Assembly: GCA_019686145.1 (NCBI GenBank)
Contig: JADGHK010000042.1
Location: 1 to 10,690 of the forward strand
Direction: 5' to 3'
DNA length: 10,690 nucleotides
DNA from: Bryobacteraceae bacterium
GTDB taxonomy: Bacteria > Acidobacteriota > Terriglobia > Bryobacterales > Bryobacteraceae
Below, piece by piece: positions 1 to 6,788 of this stretch. Every line of letters begins with the position of its first letter. Position 1 is the stretch's first letter. The position numbers and the translations under genes were made by a program. The notes under the pieces are model-generated. The model saw only the letters and a list, made by a program, of their open reading frames with translations, searched no databases and was not told the DNA's origin.

Positions 1-359
1 AATTGCGCTCGCTCCTTCAGCAGGCGCATCTGCTGGATCGATAGCTGGCGGAGCGGACCGTCGGGCGGAAACGTCACAAAGTCCGGATGGGAGGCAAACA
101 GCAGCGGATCCTCCGCGCGCTTATCTGCCGGCAATTTCTCGCGCTCAACCAAAAGCGCGAGGTTTGAGGGCAGGCTGAGGTCGTCCTGCTCGATGAGGTC
201 GCTTCTGTCAAGCAGCGCCGCCGCGAAGCGCCTGGCGAGCGTAGCCTTCCCGACGCCCTCCGGCCCCGCGAGCAGAATCGTCTGCGGTATCCGCTCCTGA
301 CGCACCATCTGCGCCAGAATCTGTTGCGCCGCGATATTTCCGTAGAAGTTATCGAACAT
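1..359 (-). CDS. holB: DNA polymerase III subunit delta' (clamp loader), N-terminal part, cut by the window edge
   Basis: This is the first 119 residues of an AAA+ clamp-loader subunit; the rest lies beyond the left edge. In the DNA polymerase III complex, delta' works with delta and tau/gamma to open the beta clamp and place it on DNA. The protein begins MFDNFYGN, which matches the family's opening (a short lead into the AAA+ helix), followed by a Walker A-type loop GPEGVGKA at residues 32-39 and an SHPDFVTF segment at about 90-97 that corresponds to the conserved HPD motif. It ends in LSIQQMRLLKER, matching the helix that precedes the second half of the AAA+ core. The four cysteines that normally form a zinc module between the P-loop and the HPD motif are absent; the segment at residues 51-89 contains no Cys. 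The start codon at 359 overlaps the end of tmk by 11 bases, so it is translationally coupled to it. A DnaX-type (tau/gamma) protein is the alternative, but the position after tmk is the classic holB position. Confidence 0.87.
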   Translation of the reverse strand, partial: MFDNFYGNIAAQQILAQMVRQERIPQTILLAGPEGVGKATLARRFAAALLDRSDLIEQDDLSLPSNLALLVEREKLPADKRAEDPLLFASHPDFVTFPPDGPLRQLSIQQMRLLKERAQ

Positions 360-1014
360 GCTCCAGAAGCGGCGAAAAGGCAGCCCAGACCTGCGCCGCT
401 ACCTCCTCGACCGAAGTCCTTCCGTCGATCCGGCGGAAGCGCTCCGCATCTCTGGCTGCCAGCCGTTCGTACGCGGCGGCCACGCGCCGGTGGAACTCGA
501 TCGTCTGCTCGTCCATCCGGGTTTGCCCCGCCTCTTCTCCCACCGTCTGTTCATTCCTGGCCCTTGCCCGCGCGAGGCTCGTTTCAACATCGATATCGAT
601 TAAGAACGTGACGTCGGGTTTCAGACCCCGGCAGGCAATCCGGTCAAGCTGCAGCACGACTTCCTCGCCGAGTCCCCTTCCGGCGGCCTGATAGGCGAGA
701 GTGGAGTCTGTGAAGCGATCCACTAGCACAATCTTGCCTGCGTCCAGCGACGGAAGGATCAGCTCTTCGACGTTCTGAGCGCGAGCCGCAAAGTAGAGTA
801 GAAGTTCAGCGGTCGGGGCGAGCTCCTGGTTGTTTGCGTCGAGCAGAATCTTCCGAATCTGTTTCCCGATGGCTGTCCCACCCGGCTCGCAGCTTACGAC
901 AACCTCGTGACCCAACTCGCCTAGGCGCTGAGCCAGCAAGCGCAATTGGGTCGTCTTGCCCGAGCCGTCGATTCCTTCGAATGTGACGAACAAACCGGGC
1001 CTAGTCGTAGACAT
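349..1014 (-). CDS. tmk: Thymidylate kinase (dTMP kinase)
   Basis: A cytoplasmic enzyme of 221 residues that phosphorylates dTMP to dTDP with ATP, the step shared by de novo and salvage routes to dTTP. The P-loop GIDGSGKT is at residues 14-21, the EPGGT motif at 43-47, and the DRF motif (the family's DR[YFH] signature) at 99-101. An arginine-rich LID segment lies at about 149-167. Length is normal for the family (about 205-225). The ATG at 1014 is preceded on the minus strand by an AAGGT-like ribosome binding site about nine bases upstream. The gene begins inside the end of the uracil-DNA glycosylase gene (14-base overlap) and its own end overlaps holB, so the three are very probably translated in series. 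The tmk-holB pairing is widespread in bacteria and supports both calls. Confidence 0.96.
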   Translation of the reverse strand: MSTTRPGLFVTFEGIDGSGKTTQLRLLAQRLGELGHEVVVSCEPGGTAIGKQIRKILLDANNQELAPTAELLLYFAARAQNVEELILPSLDAGKIVLVDRFTDSTLAYQAAGRGLGEEVVLQLDRIACRGLKPDVTFLIDIDVETSLARARARNEQTVGEEAGQTRMDEQTIEFHRRVAAAYERLAARDAERFRRIDGRTSVEEVAAQVWAAFSPLLEHVR

Positions 1015-1825
1015 AGTGCAGGACCTTCTTCAGATCCTCCCACGCTTCGCGCTTGGCGCTCTGGTTGTAGGGCCGGAGAAGGTAGGACGGGTGGTAAGTC
1101 ACCATCACCGGAATGTCCCGCCACTTGTGCCACTTGCCGCGGAGCCTGGTAACACCTTCTTTGGTTCCGAGGAGGGCTTTCGCAGCCGTGGAGCCGAGCG
1201 CACAGATGGCCTTGGGCTTGATGACCATCAACTGCCGGAACAGAAACTGGCCGCAAATTTCCATCTCGTCAGGCAGGGGCGTCCGGTTGTCCGGCGGGCG
1301 GCATTTCACGACATTGCAGATGTAGGTGTGGGGCCGCCGCACCGGCATGCCTTCTTTGGCGGACGTGTTGTCGATCATCTGAGTCAGCAGCTGACCGGCA
1401 CGGCCAACGAACGGCAATCCCTGCGCGTCTTCATCCGCGCCCGGTCCCTCGCCAACGAAGACCAGTTTCGCCTCGGGATTTCCGGAACCGAAGACGATCT
1501 TCGACCGGCCCCGGTGGAGGCGGCATCGAGTGCAGTCTCCAATATCCTCGCGGATCTTTTCGAGCGTGTCATTCTCGGGCTCCAGCGCGGGCAGAATCGG
1601 AAGAGTCAGGGGCGATTCCGGGGGCTGGATTCGAAGCGGTTCGGGCTTGGACACCTTGGGCAAGGGCTTTTCCTCAACTTGGGAGGCGGCAGGAGATTCC
1701 GAAGGCTGCTGTTCTGCATCAGCCTGGATCGGTCCGCCGGGTGTAGCAACAGATCTTCGATAGAGGGTCTTGATCCCCAGATCACGGTAAAACGTGAGGT
1801 ACTGACGAAGTTGATCCGGGGTCAT
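1001..1825 (-). CDS. Uracil-DNA glycosylase, family 4 (iron-sulfur type) with long N-terminal extension
   Basis: A base-excision repair enzyme of 274 residues that removes uracil from DNA. The catalytic core spans about 90-274. Motif 1 is GEGPGADED at 126-134, continuing into GLPFVGRAG, and motif 2 is HPSYLLR at 245-251; both are diagnostic of family 4 (UDGa). Four cysteines at 98, 101, 175 and 191, with spacing C-x2-C ... C-x15-C, are the expected [4Fe-4S] ligands; C175 sits in the familiar KCRPPxNR segment. Residues 1-24 (LRQYLTFYRDLGI) look like a short helix, followed by a Pro/Glu/Gln-rich, probably disordered linker to about 85. This front part is absent from the compact thermophile enzymes of about 200 residues. 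The start overlaps the coaBC stop as ATGA. Being followed by tmk, it sits beside a gene that lowers the dUTP/dTTP ratio, so repair and avoidance of uracil are co-expressed. Confidence 0.93.
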   Translation of the reverse strand: MTPDQLRQYLTFYRDLGIKTLYRRSVATPGGPIQADAEQQPSESPAASQVEEKPLPKVSKPEPLRIQPPESPLTLPILPALEPENDTLEKIREDIGDCTRCRLHRGRSKIVFGSGNPEAKLVFVGEGPGADEDAQGLPFVGRAGQLLTQMIDNTSAKEGMPVRRPHTYICNVVKCRPPDNRTPLPDEMEICGQFLFRQLMVIKPKAICALGSTAAKALLGTKEGVTRLRGKWHKWRDIPVMVTYHPSYLLRPYNQSAKREAWEDLKKVLHYVYD

Positions 1826-3036
1826 CGCGTGGCGTGGAGGGCAAGCCGCAGCTTGAGGGCTTCATCCAGGATGCGGTCAGCGATGCGGCGTTTGGAAGCT
1901 TTAGGAACGGAGATAGCCTCACCTGTCCTCAGCGCGAGGATCACCTCGTTCTCGTCGGACTCAAATCCCGTGCCCTCCTTCCCAACCATGTTGGCCACCA
2001 CCATATCGCAGTTCTTGGAAACGAGCTTGCGCCGCGCCTCTTCCAGCAGATTCTCCGTCTCCGCGGCGAAGCCGACGAGCAGCCTGTCTCCCTTGCGCTG
2101 TCCCACCTCCGCCAGAATATCGGGCGTCGGTTCCAAATCCAGCGTCAGCCGGGCTGCTGTCTTCTTGCGCTTCTGCTGCGGTACATCCGCCAGGTGGTAA
2201 TCCGCGACGGCTGCGGCCTTAACGATCACCGTAGCCTCGGGAAGCTTTTCCACTACTGCGGCGCGCATCTCGTTTGCGGTCCGCACCTTGATGATCTCGA
2301 CGCCATTGGGCGCGGTCAGGTGAACCGGGCCGGATACGAGGATGACCCGGGCGCCGCGAGCTGCGGCAGCTTCCGCCAGGGCATAGCCCATCTTCCCGCT
2401 CGATCGATTCGAAATGAATCGAACCGGGTCCAAGGGTTCCTGAGTGGGGCCGGCTGTGATCAGCAGGGTTTCTCCCCTCAGATCGTCGCGTCTGGCCGCC
2501 GCCTGCGCCACGATCTCGGCAATGTGCAACGGATCGGCCAGACGGCCCGGCCCTACTGTGCCGCAAGCCAGCAGTCCCTCGTCCGGCTCCACGATCACGT
2601 GGCCCCGCTCCGAAAGCACCCGGATGTTGTTCCGTGTGGCGGGGTGATTCCACATGTTTGTGTTCATGGCGGGAGCCAGAATGACGGGGCCGTCAAACGC
2701 CAGGTAGAGGGTCGAGAGAAAATCGTTTGCCAGTCCGTGGGCGAACTTTGCCAGGAGATCCGCCGTGGCGGGAGCAACCACCAGAAGACGATTCTCCTGA
2801 GCCACCCGGATATGCTCCACGGCGCTCGACAGAGTCTCCTCCGCCGAGCGGCCGGCAAAAAGGTCGGTGATCACCTTCTGATTGGTGAGCGCCGCAAAAG
2901 TCAAAGGCTTAATGAACTCCTGGGCCGCCGCAGTCATCACGACCTGGACTTTGAAGCCGCGTTCCTGCAGGGCGCGGGCCAGCTCGGCAGCCTTGTAGGC
3001 TGCGATGCCGCCGCCGACTCCCAGGACTACGTTCAT
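1822..3036 (-). CDS. coaBC: Bifunctional phosphopantothenoylcysteine decarboxylase / phosphopantothenate-cysteine ligase
   Basis: A 404-residue, two-domain flavoprotein of coenzyme A synthesis (also called Dfp). The CoaB half joins 4'-phosphopantothenate to cysteine using CTP; the CoaC half decarboxylates the product using FMN. The CoaC domain (about 1-180) has GVGGGIAAYK near the N-terminus, the catalytic His at 75 in the EHIRVAQ segment, PAMN at 122-125 and the active-site-flap Cys at 158 in GLLACGT. The CoaB domain (about 188-400) has GPTQEPLDPVRFISNRSSGKMG starting at 196, with Asn210, then KAAAVADY at 273-280 and Lys289. These four residues carry the same numbers as the functionally important ones in the E. 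coli enzyme, so the protein is full length and collinear. It follows rpoZ after three bases and ends in an ATGA overlap with the uracil glycosylase gene. The rpoZ-coaBC order is common in bacteria. Confidence 0.96.
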   Translation of the reverse strand: MNVVLGVGGGIAAYKAAELARALQERGFKVQVVMTAAAQEFIKPLTFAALTNQKVITDLFAGRSAEETLSSAVEHIRVAQENRLLVVAPATADLLAKFAHGLANDFLSTLYLAFDGPVILAPAMNTNMWNHPATRNNIRVLSERGHVIVEPDEGLLACGTVGPGRLADPLHIAEIVAQAAARRDDLRGETLLITAGPTQEPLDPVRFISNRSSGKMGYALAEAAAARGARVILVSGPVHLTAPNGVEIIKVRTANEMRAAVVEKLPEATVIVKAAAVADYHLADVPQQKRKKTAARLTLDLEPTPDILAEVGQRKGDRLLVGFAAETENLLEEARRKLVSKNCDMVVANMVGKEGTGFESDENEVILALRTGEAISVPKASKRRIADRILDEALKLRLALHATR

Positions 3037-3039
3037 CTC

Positions 3040-3288
3040 TTAGAAGTTCTCGTCAGCCGACCGGTTTTCCGCCCCTTGGCCCGGGTCGCTGTACTTCACA
3101 AGACCGCGCCGGACCTCTTCCATGGCCGTGACAGTCGGCTTTTTCGAGGTGGTGGGCAGGAAGGACCTCGCCCCGTTCTGTAACTGGCGGGCCCGCTTCG
3201 CGGCAACGATGATAAAACGATAAGTGCTTGCTTCCTTATCGTCCGGAATCGAATGCATCGCGTTGGTGCGAAGGTTCAGATCAGTCAT
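3040..3288 (-). CDS. rpoZ: DNA-directed RNA polymerase omega subunit
   Basis: A small protein of 82 residues that helps beta-prime fold and assemble into RNA polymerase. The core YRFIIVAAKRARQLQNGA, residues 23-40, is the conserved omega helix in which Arg and Lys contact beta-prime. KKPTVTAMEEVRRGLVKY, about 49-66, is the second conserved stretch (xKPTxxAxEEIxxGxI). The C-terminal 16 residues are polar and probably disordered. The ATG at 3288 has an AGAGG about 11 bases upstream; an internal ATG at 3258 has no visible ribosome binding site, so the longer form is preferred. It lies between gmk (163 bases upstream) and coaBC (3 bases downstream), the standard bacterial gmk-rpoZ-coaBC order, which strengthens the call for so short a protein. 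Confidence 0.92.
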   Translation of the reverse strand: MTDLNLRTNAMHSIPDDKEASTYRFIIVAAKRARQLQNGARSFLPTTSKKPTVTAMEEVRRGLVKYSDPGQGAENRSADENF

Positions 3289-3335
3289 TGCTTGTGAAAC
3301 CTCTGGTTACAAACCGCCGCCAGGCTGGAGAAGTA

Positions 3336-3390
3336 CGTTCACACACCGGTGGCCCGATGTGCTATTCACGCGTTTGCACACACCACTGGC
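3336..3390. repeat. Degenerate direct repeat in the gmk-rpoZ gap
   Basis: Two copies of a CGTT(TG)CACACACCnnTGGC element lie at 3336-3353 and 3371-3390 (plus-strand reading), about 36 bases apart. Apart from a two-base insertion and two mismatches the copies are identical. They lie in the only sizeable gap (3289-3451, 163 bases) inside the long minus-strand cluster, upstream of rpoZ. I see no gene in this gap and no convincing -35/-10 pair or rho-independent terminator, although a start site for rpoZ-coaBC-udg-tmk-holB would be expected here. The spacing, near three to four helical turns, would be compatible with paired protein binding, but chance or an old local duplication is equally possible. 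Confidence 0.45.
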
Positions 3391-3451
3391 GGGGACAGAG
3401 AACCACTGATTACATTTTCGCTTACTTCAGCCCGACTGTCGAGCGCGAGAC

Positions 3452-4078
3452 CTAGCGGCGGGTCCGGGAACCCGTGCGGAAGGTGTCCAGAATCGGCTGG
3501 ATGCGGCTCGCCATACGAAAACGCTTCACCCGCTCAGCGCGAACGATACCGATCAGATTCTGCGCCGTCTCCTCGAGGTCATCGTTGATGAGCACGTAGT
3601 CGTAGGATTCGTACTGTTCGATTTCCATTGCCGCCCTGGCCAGGCGGCGCTCGATGACCTCATCTGCGTCTTCCCCTCTCGAACGCAGGCGGGCCTCGAG
3701 GATCTCGCGGGATGGCGCCAGAACGAAGATCGAAACAGCGTCGGGGAGCTTCTTCTTGACCTCGGCCGCTCCCATAACTTCAATATCAAGAACGAGATCC
3801 AGGCCCTCCGCCTCGGCGCGCTCAAGTGCGCTGCGGTGGGTGCCGTAATAGTTTCCCAGTGCGTGGACGTACTCGAGAAACTCACCCGCCTCGATACGGC
3901 GCTCGAACTCCTCGCGCGACACGTAGTGGTAGTTCTCGCCTTCTCGCTCGAGCCCCCTGGGGGCGCGCGTCGTGTAGGAAACTGAAAACGTTAACCCTGG
4001 AACGCTTGCCATCAGGCGGCCGACCAGGGTCGACTTCCCGGATCCGGATGGGGCGGAAATAATGAATACGATACTCAT
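3452..4078 (-). CDS. gmk: Guanylate kinase
   Basis: A cytoplasmic nucleoside monophosphate kinase of 208 residues that converts GMP to GDP with ATP. It supplies GTP and dGTP and feeds (p)ppGpp synthesis. The P-loop SAPSGSGKST is at residues 8-17. The GMP-binding region follows with SYTTRAPRGLEREGENYHYV at about 34-53 (Ser/Thr-Arg contacts and the Tyr pair), then EYVHALGNYYGT, and a lid segment with RLRSRGED at about 130-137. Length is normal (about 185-210). The gene starts in an ATGA overlap with the end of the yicC-like gene. The yicC-gmk-rpoZ order is conserved in many bacteria. It ends before the 163-base gap that precedes rpoZ, so the cluster may be split here into two transcription units. 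Confidence 0.96.
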   Translation of the reverse strand: MSIVFIISAPSGSGKSTLVGRLMASVPGLTFSVSYTTRAPRGLEREGENYHYVSREEFERRIEAGEFLEYVHALGNYYGTHRSALERAEAEGLDLVLDIEVMGAAEVKKKLPDAVSIFVLAPSREILEARLRSRGEDADEVIERRLARAAMEIEQYESYDYVLINDDLEETAQNLIGIVRAERVKRFRMASRIQPILDTFRTGSRTRR

Positions 4079-4971
4079 TCGAGGTTCAGAGCCTGCTCCC
4101 GGATTTTCTCGATGGATGACTTGGCACTCAAAGCCAGATCGGTAATCTTCAGCCCGATCTCGCCGATGCCCCCCGTTTTCGAAAGGATCGTGTTGGTTTC
4201 CCGGTTCATCTCCTGAAGCAGGAAATCGAGGCGTTTGCCGACCTCTCCTCCCGCCTCCAAAATCGACTGGATCTGGCCCGAGTGAATCTTGAGACGGGCA
4301 ATCTCTTCGCCAACGTCGCTTCGATCCGTCAGGATTGCCGCTTCCTGCGCCACCCTCTGGGGATCGATCCCCGCACCCGAAAGCAGCTCGGACAGCCTCT
4401 GGTTCAGGCGCTCCTGAAAGGCCGGAAGGGCCCTGTTTCGGAGTTCCTCGATCTGAGCCGCCGCCTGGGCGATCGAAGTATTATGGCGAAGAAGTTCGGC
4501 CGCGATCTCCTGACCTTCTCTGGCGCGGAACTCGTTCAGCGCTGCGAGGGCTTCCTCCATCGCTGAGAGCAGATCTGCTTCAAAATCGGCTTCGAACTCC
4601 TCCTCGATCGGCTCGCTGAACATGCCCGGGATCCGGAGCGCTGAATTCAGGTCCGGCTTTGAATCCACGCCCAGCTCCGCGGCCGCTTCGCAGAAAGCCC
4701 TGTGCCAGGCGGCGAGCAGATCCCGGTTGATCGCAGGAACAGTGACCGCGCGGGTCCGGACAAAGTTGATCCGGATGTCGATGTGCCCTCGCTGGAGATG
4801 CCGCTTCACAGCCGCCCGGAGGCTGCTCTCGTAGCGGTCGAGATCAACGCCCAGGTGAAAATGCAGATCCAGGCCCCGGTGGTTGACGCTCTTCAGACTC
4901 ACGATCAACTCGCCGCGCGGCGTCGTTCGCCGCACCCTGGCGAAGCCCGTCATACTACGAACACCGCTCAT
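4075..4971 (-). CDS. yicC: YicC/YloC-family endoribonuclease
   Basis: A protein of 298 residues of the family that includes E. coli YicC and B. subtilis YloC. These were long called stress-induced proteins of unknown function and are now described as RNA endonucleases. The N-terminal hallmark SMTGF is at residues 6-10, followed by the family's VNHRGLDLHF at 29-38 and a basic RGHIDI stretch at about 61-66. The C-terminal domain (DUF1732) runs from about 212 to 298 with GEEIARLKIHSGQI at 221-234 and GKRLDFLLQEMNRETNTILSK at about 245-265. The tail after NTILSK is a few residues longer than in E. coli. The start at 4971 overlaps the msbA stop as ATGA, and the stop overlaps gmk in the same way. 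Being cotranscribed with gmk is typical. The symbol follows the E. coli name; the substrate in this organism is unknown. Confidence 0.92.
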   Translation of the reverse strand: MSGVRSMTGFARVRRTTPRGELIVSLKSVNHRGLDLHFHLGVDLDRYESSLRAAVKRHLQRGHIDIRINFVRTRAVTVPAINRDLLAAWHRAFCEAAAELGVDSKPDLNSALRIPGMFSEPIEEEFEADFEADLLSAMEEALAALNEFRAREGQEIAAELLRHNTSIAQAAAQIEELRNRALPAFQERLNQRLSELLSGAGIDPQRVAQEAAILTDRSDVGEEIARLKIHSGQIQSILEAGGEVGKRLDFLLQEMNRETNTILSKTGGIGEIGLKITDLALSAKSSIEKIREQALNLE

Positions 4972-6788
4972 GGCCGGATCACCTCGTCAGGCTCCAGGTA
5001 CTGCAGTTCATGCAATCGTTGATAAATTCCACCGTGATTGACCAGCTCCTCGTGTGTACCGATCTCGCGGATACGCCCTCCCTCCAGCACGACGATCTTG
5101 TCAGCGCGCCGGATGGTCGAGAGCCGGTGAGCGATGACAATCACGGTGCGGTTCGTCATCAAATTGGCGAGCGCCTTCTGGACCAGCAGCTCGGATTCCG
5201 TGTCCAGGTGGCTGGTGGCCTCGTCGAGGATGAGAATTGGGGCGTTCTTGAGCAAAGCCCGTGCGATCGCGATGCGCTGCCGCTGCCCGCCGCTGAGCTT
5301 CGTGCCGCGCTCTCCGATCAAGGTCTTGTAGCCCTGCGGGAGCCGCTCGATGAACTCGTCGGCGAGGGCGTTACGGGCCGCCTGGCGAATCTCTTCATCG
5401 GTCGCGTCGCGCCGCCCGTACCGGATATTGTTCTCGACCGTGTCGTTGAATAAGAAGGTGTCCTGGGAAACAATGCCGATTCGTTCGCGCAGGGAACCGA
5501 TCTTTACGTTCCGCAGATCGTGCCCGTCGATTCGGACCGCTCCCTTGCACACGTCGTAAAAGCGCGGCACAAGGTTAACCAGCGTTGTCTTGCCTGCACC
5601 GCTCGGTCCTACCAGGGCCACCACTTCCCCCGCCTTTACCGTCAGATTGATATCCTCCAGCGTATACCCTTCGGCGGTGGGGTAACGGAAGCTTGCGTTC
5701 TCGAATACGATCGAGTCCTTGAAACCCTTGAGCTCGATCGCTCCCGGCGCATCCGAAATCAGCTCGCGGCGGTCGAGATAGTCGAAGACGCGTTGAGAGG
5801 CCCCGAGAGCCTGCTGGAAAATGTTGTGAATTCCGGTGAGCCGCTTGACGGGCTCATACAGCATCAGGAGCGCGATGACAAAGCTCGTAAACTCGCCGCT
5901 TGTCATCGCCTGGGCCTTGATCTGCGTGCGGGCGTAGGTGAGCAGGCCGACAATCGTCAGCGCGCCAAAGAACTCGATGAGCGGCGAGGCGAGAGCCTGA
6001 TGCGCGACGTACCGTAGATTGCTCTTTCGCAGCTTCAGCCCCGCCTGGCGGAAGCGCTCCGCTTCGTGATCCTCAGCGCCGAAGCACTTGACTACGTGGT
6101 GCCCGCTCAACGTCTCTTGCAGAATCTGGGTTACGTCGGCGGCATGATCCTGGGCATGGCGGGTAGTGCGGCGAAGCCGGCGGCCGATGCGCACCGTGGG
6201 CACCAGCACGAAAGGCAGCAGCGTAAAGCTGACCAGGGCCAACCTCCAGTCCTGGTGGAACACCACCCACATCAGGCCGAGGGCCGAGAAGAACTGGCGC
6301 AGGAAGTCCGCGAGGATATGGGACGTCGCCACCTGGATCTTTTCCAGGTCGTTCATAATCGAGGAGAGGAGCCGGCCAGTGGCGTTGGCCTCGAAGAACG
6401 CCGCATCCTGCTGCAGAACCTTCGTGAATGCCGTTTGCCGAAGATCGGTTACGGCGGAAAATCCGACGTAATTCACCAGATAGTTGCCGGCGTAGTCGGC
6501 GAGCCCCTTGATCAGAAACACCGCAAGAATGCTCACAGCCACCATCGTCCAGACGTTCATTTGGGGAACGAGATGATGGAGGTAGAGGGGCTGATTGATC
6601 ACAGGGATTGTCGTCAGGAGGACGGGGGCTTCCGGACTTTGGGGATTCAGGACGCGATCGAAGATCGGCTTCACCAGCAGGGCCGTCAACGCATGGGCGG
6701 CGCCGGCGATTGCCATCAGAACGACTGAGGCGAGCAGCGGCAGCGTATAGGGCCGGACGAACGCAAGAAGCCGGAAGAGGTCTTTCAT
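4968..6788 (-). CDS. msbA: MsbA-like ABC transporter (lipid flippase, fused membrane and ATPase domains)
   Basis: A half-size ABC exporter of 606 residues that would work as a homodimer in the inner membrane, most probably flipping lipid A-core to the periplasmic face. Six membrane helices lie at about 16-39, 80-98, 157-178, 181-201, 266-287 and 299-316. The loop between the first two is long (about 46-79). The ATPase domain has Walker A GPSGAGKT at 394-401, Q-loop Gln442, signature LSGGQ at 498-502, Walker B ILILDE at 518-523 and H-loop His554. The D-loop reads SHLD rather than the usual SALD. The reading frame is open 36 codons further upstream, but the ATG at 6788 is chosen because it forms an ATGA overlap with the preceding gene, has a GGGTG site just upstream, and gives the normal N-terminus MKDLFRLL. 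The neighbouring glycosyltransferase and trm112-like gene support an LPS role; another lipid or drug substrate cannot be excluded. Confidence 0.9.
   Translation of the reverse strand: MKDLFRLLAFVRPYTLPLLASVVLMAIAGAAHALTALLVKPIFDRVLNPQSPEAPVLLTTIPVINQPLYLHHLVPQMNVWTMVAVSILAVFLIKGLADYAGNYLVNYVGFSAVTDLRQTAFTKVLQQDAAFFEANATGRLLSSIMNDLEKIQVATSHILADFLRQFFSALGLMWVVFHQDWRLALVSFTLLPFVLVPTVRIGRRLRRTTRHAQDHAADVTQILQETLSGHHVVKCFGAEDHEAERFRQAGLKLRKSNLRYVAHQALASPLIEFFGALTIVGLLTYARTQIKAQAMTSGEFTSFVIALLMLYEPVKRLTGIHNIFQQALGASQRVFDYLDRRELISDAPGAIELKGFKDSIVFENASFRYPTAEGYTLEDINLTVKAGEVVALVGPSGAGKTTLVNLVPRFYDVCKGAVRIDGHDLRNVKIGSLRERIGIVSQDTFLFNDTVENNIRYGRRDATDEEIRQAARNALADEFIERLPQGYKTLIGERGTKLSGGQRQRIAIARALLKNAPILILDEATSHLDTESELLVQKALANLMTNRTVIVIAHRLSTIRRADKIVVLEGGRIREIGTHEELVNHGGIYQRLHELQYLEPDEVIRP

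Noticed and set aside
956..2200. Long open frame on the plus strand (about 414 codons) opposite udg and coaBC
   Set aside because: It lies entirely antisense to two genes with complete family motifs. Its protein has no recognisable domain, and long antisense frames are expected in GC-rich coding DNA.
1834..3183. Long open frame on the plus strand (about 449 codons) opposite coaBC and rpoZ
   Set aside because: It is antisense to coaBC with all catalytic residues intact. The translated product shows no domain, and its composition is that of a mirror frame.
3344..3351. CACCGGTG palindrome upstream of rpoZ
   Set aside because: Eight bases of perfect symmetry without extension is expected by chance in GC-rich DNA; the direct repeat containing it is the better signal.
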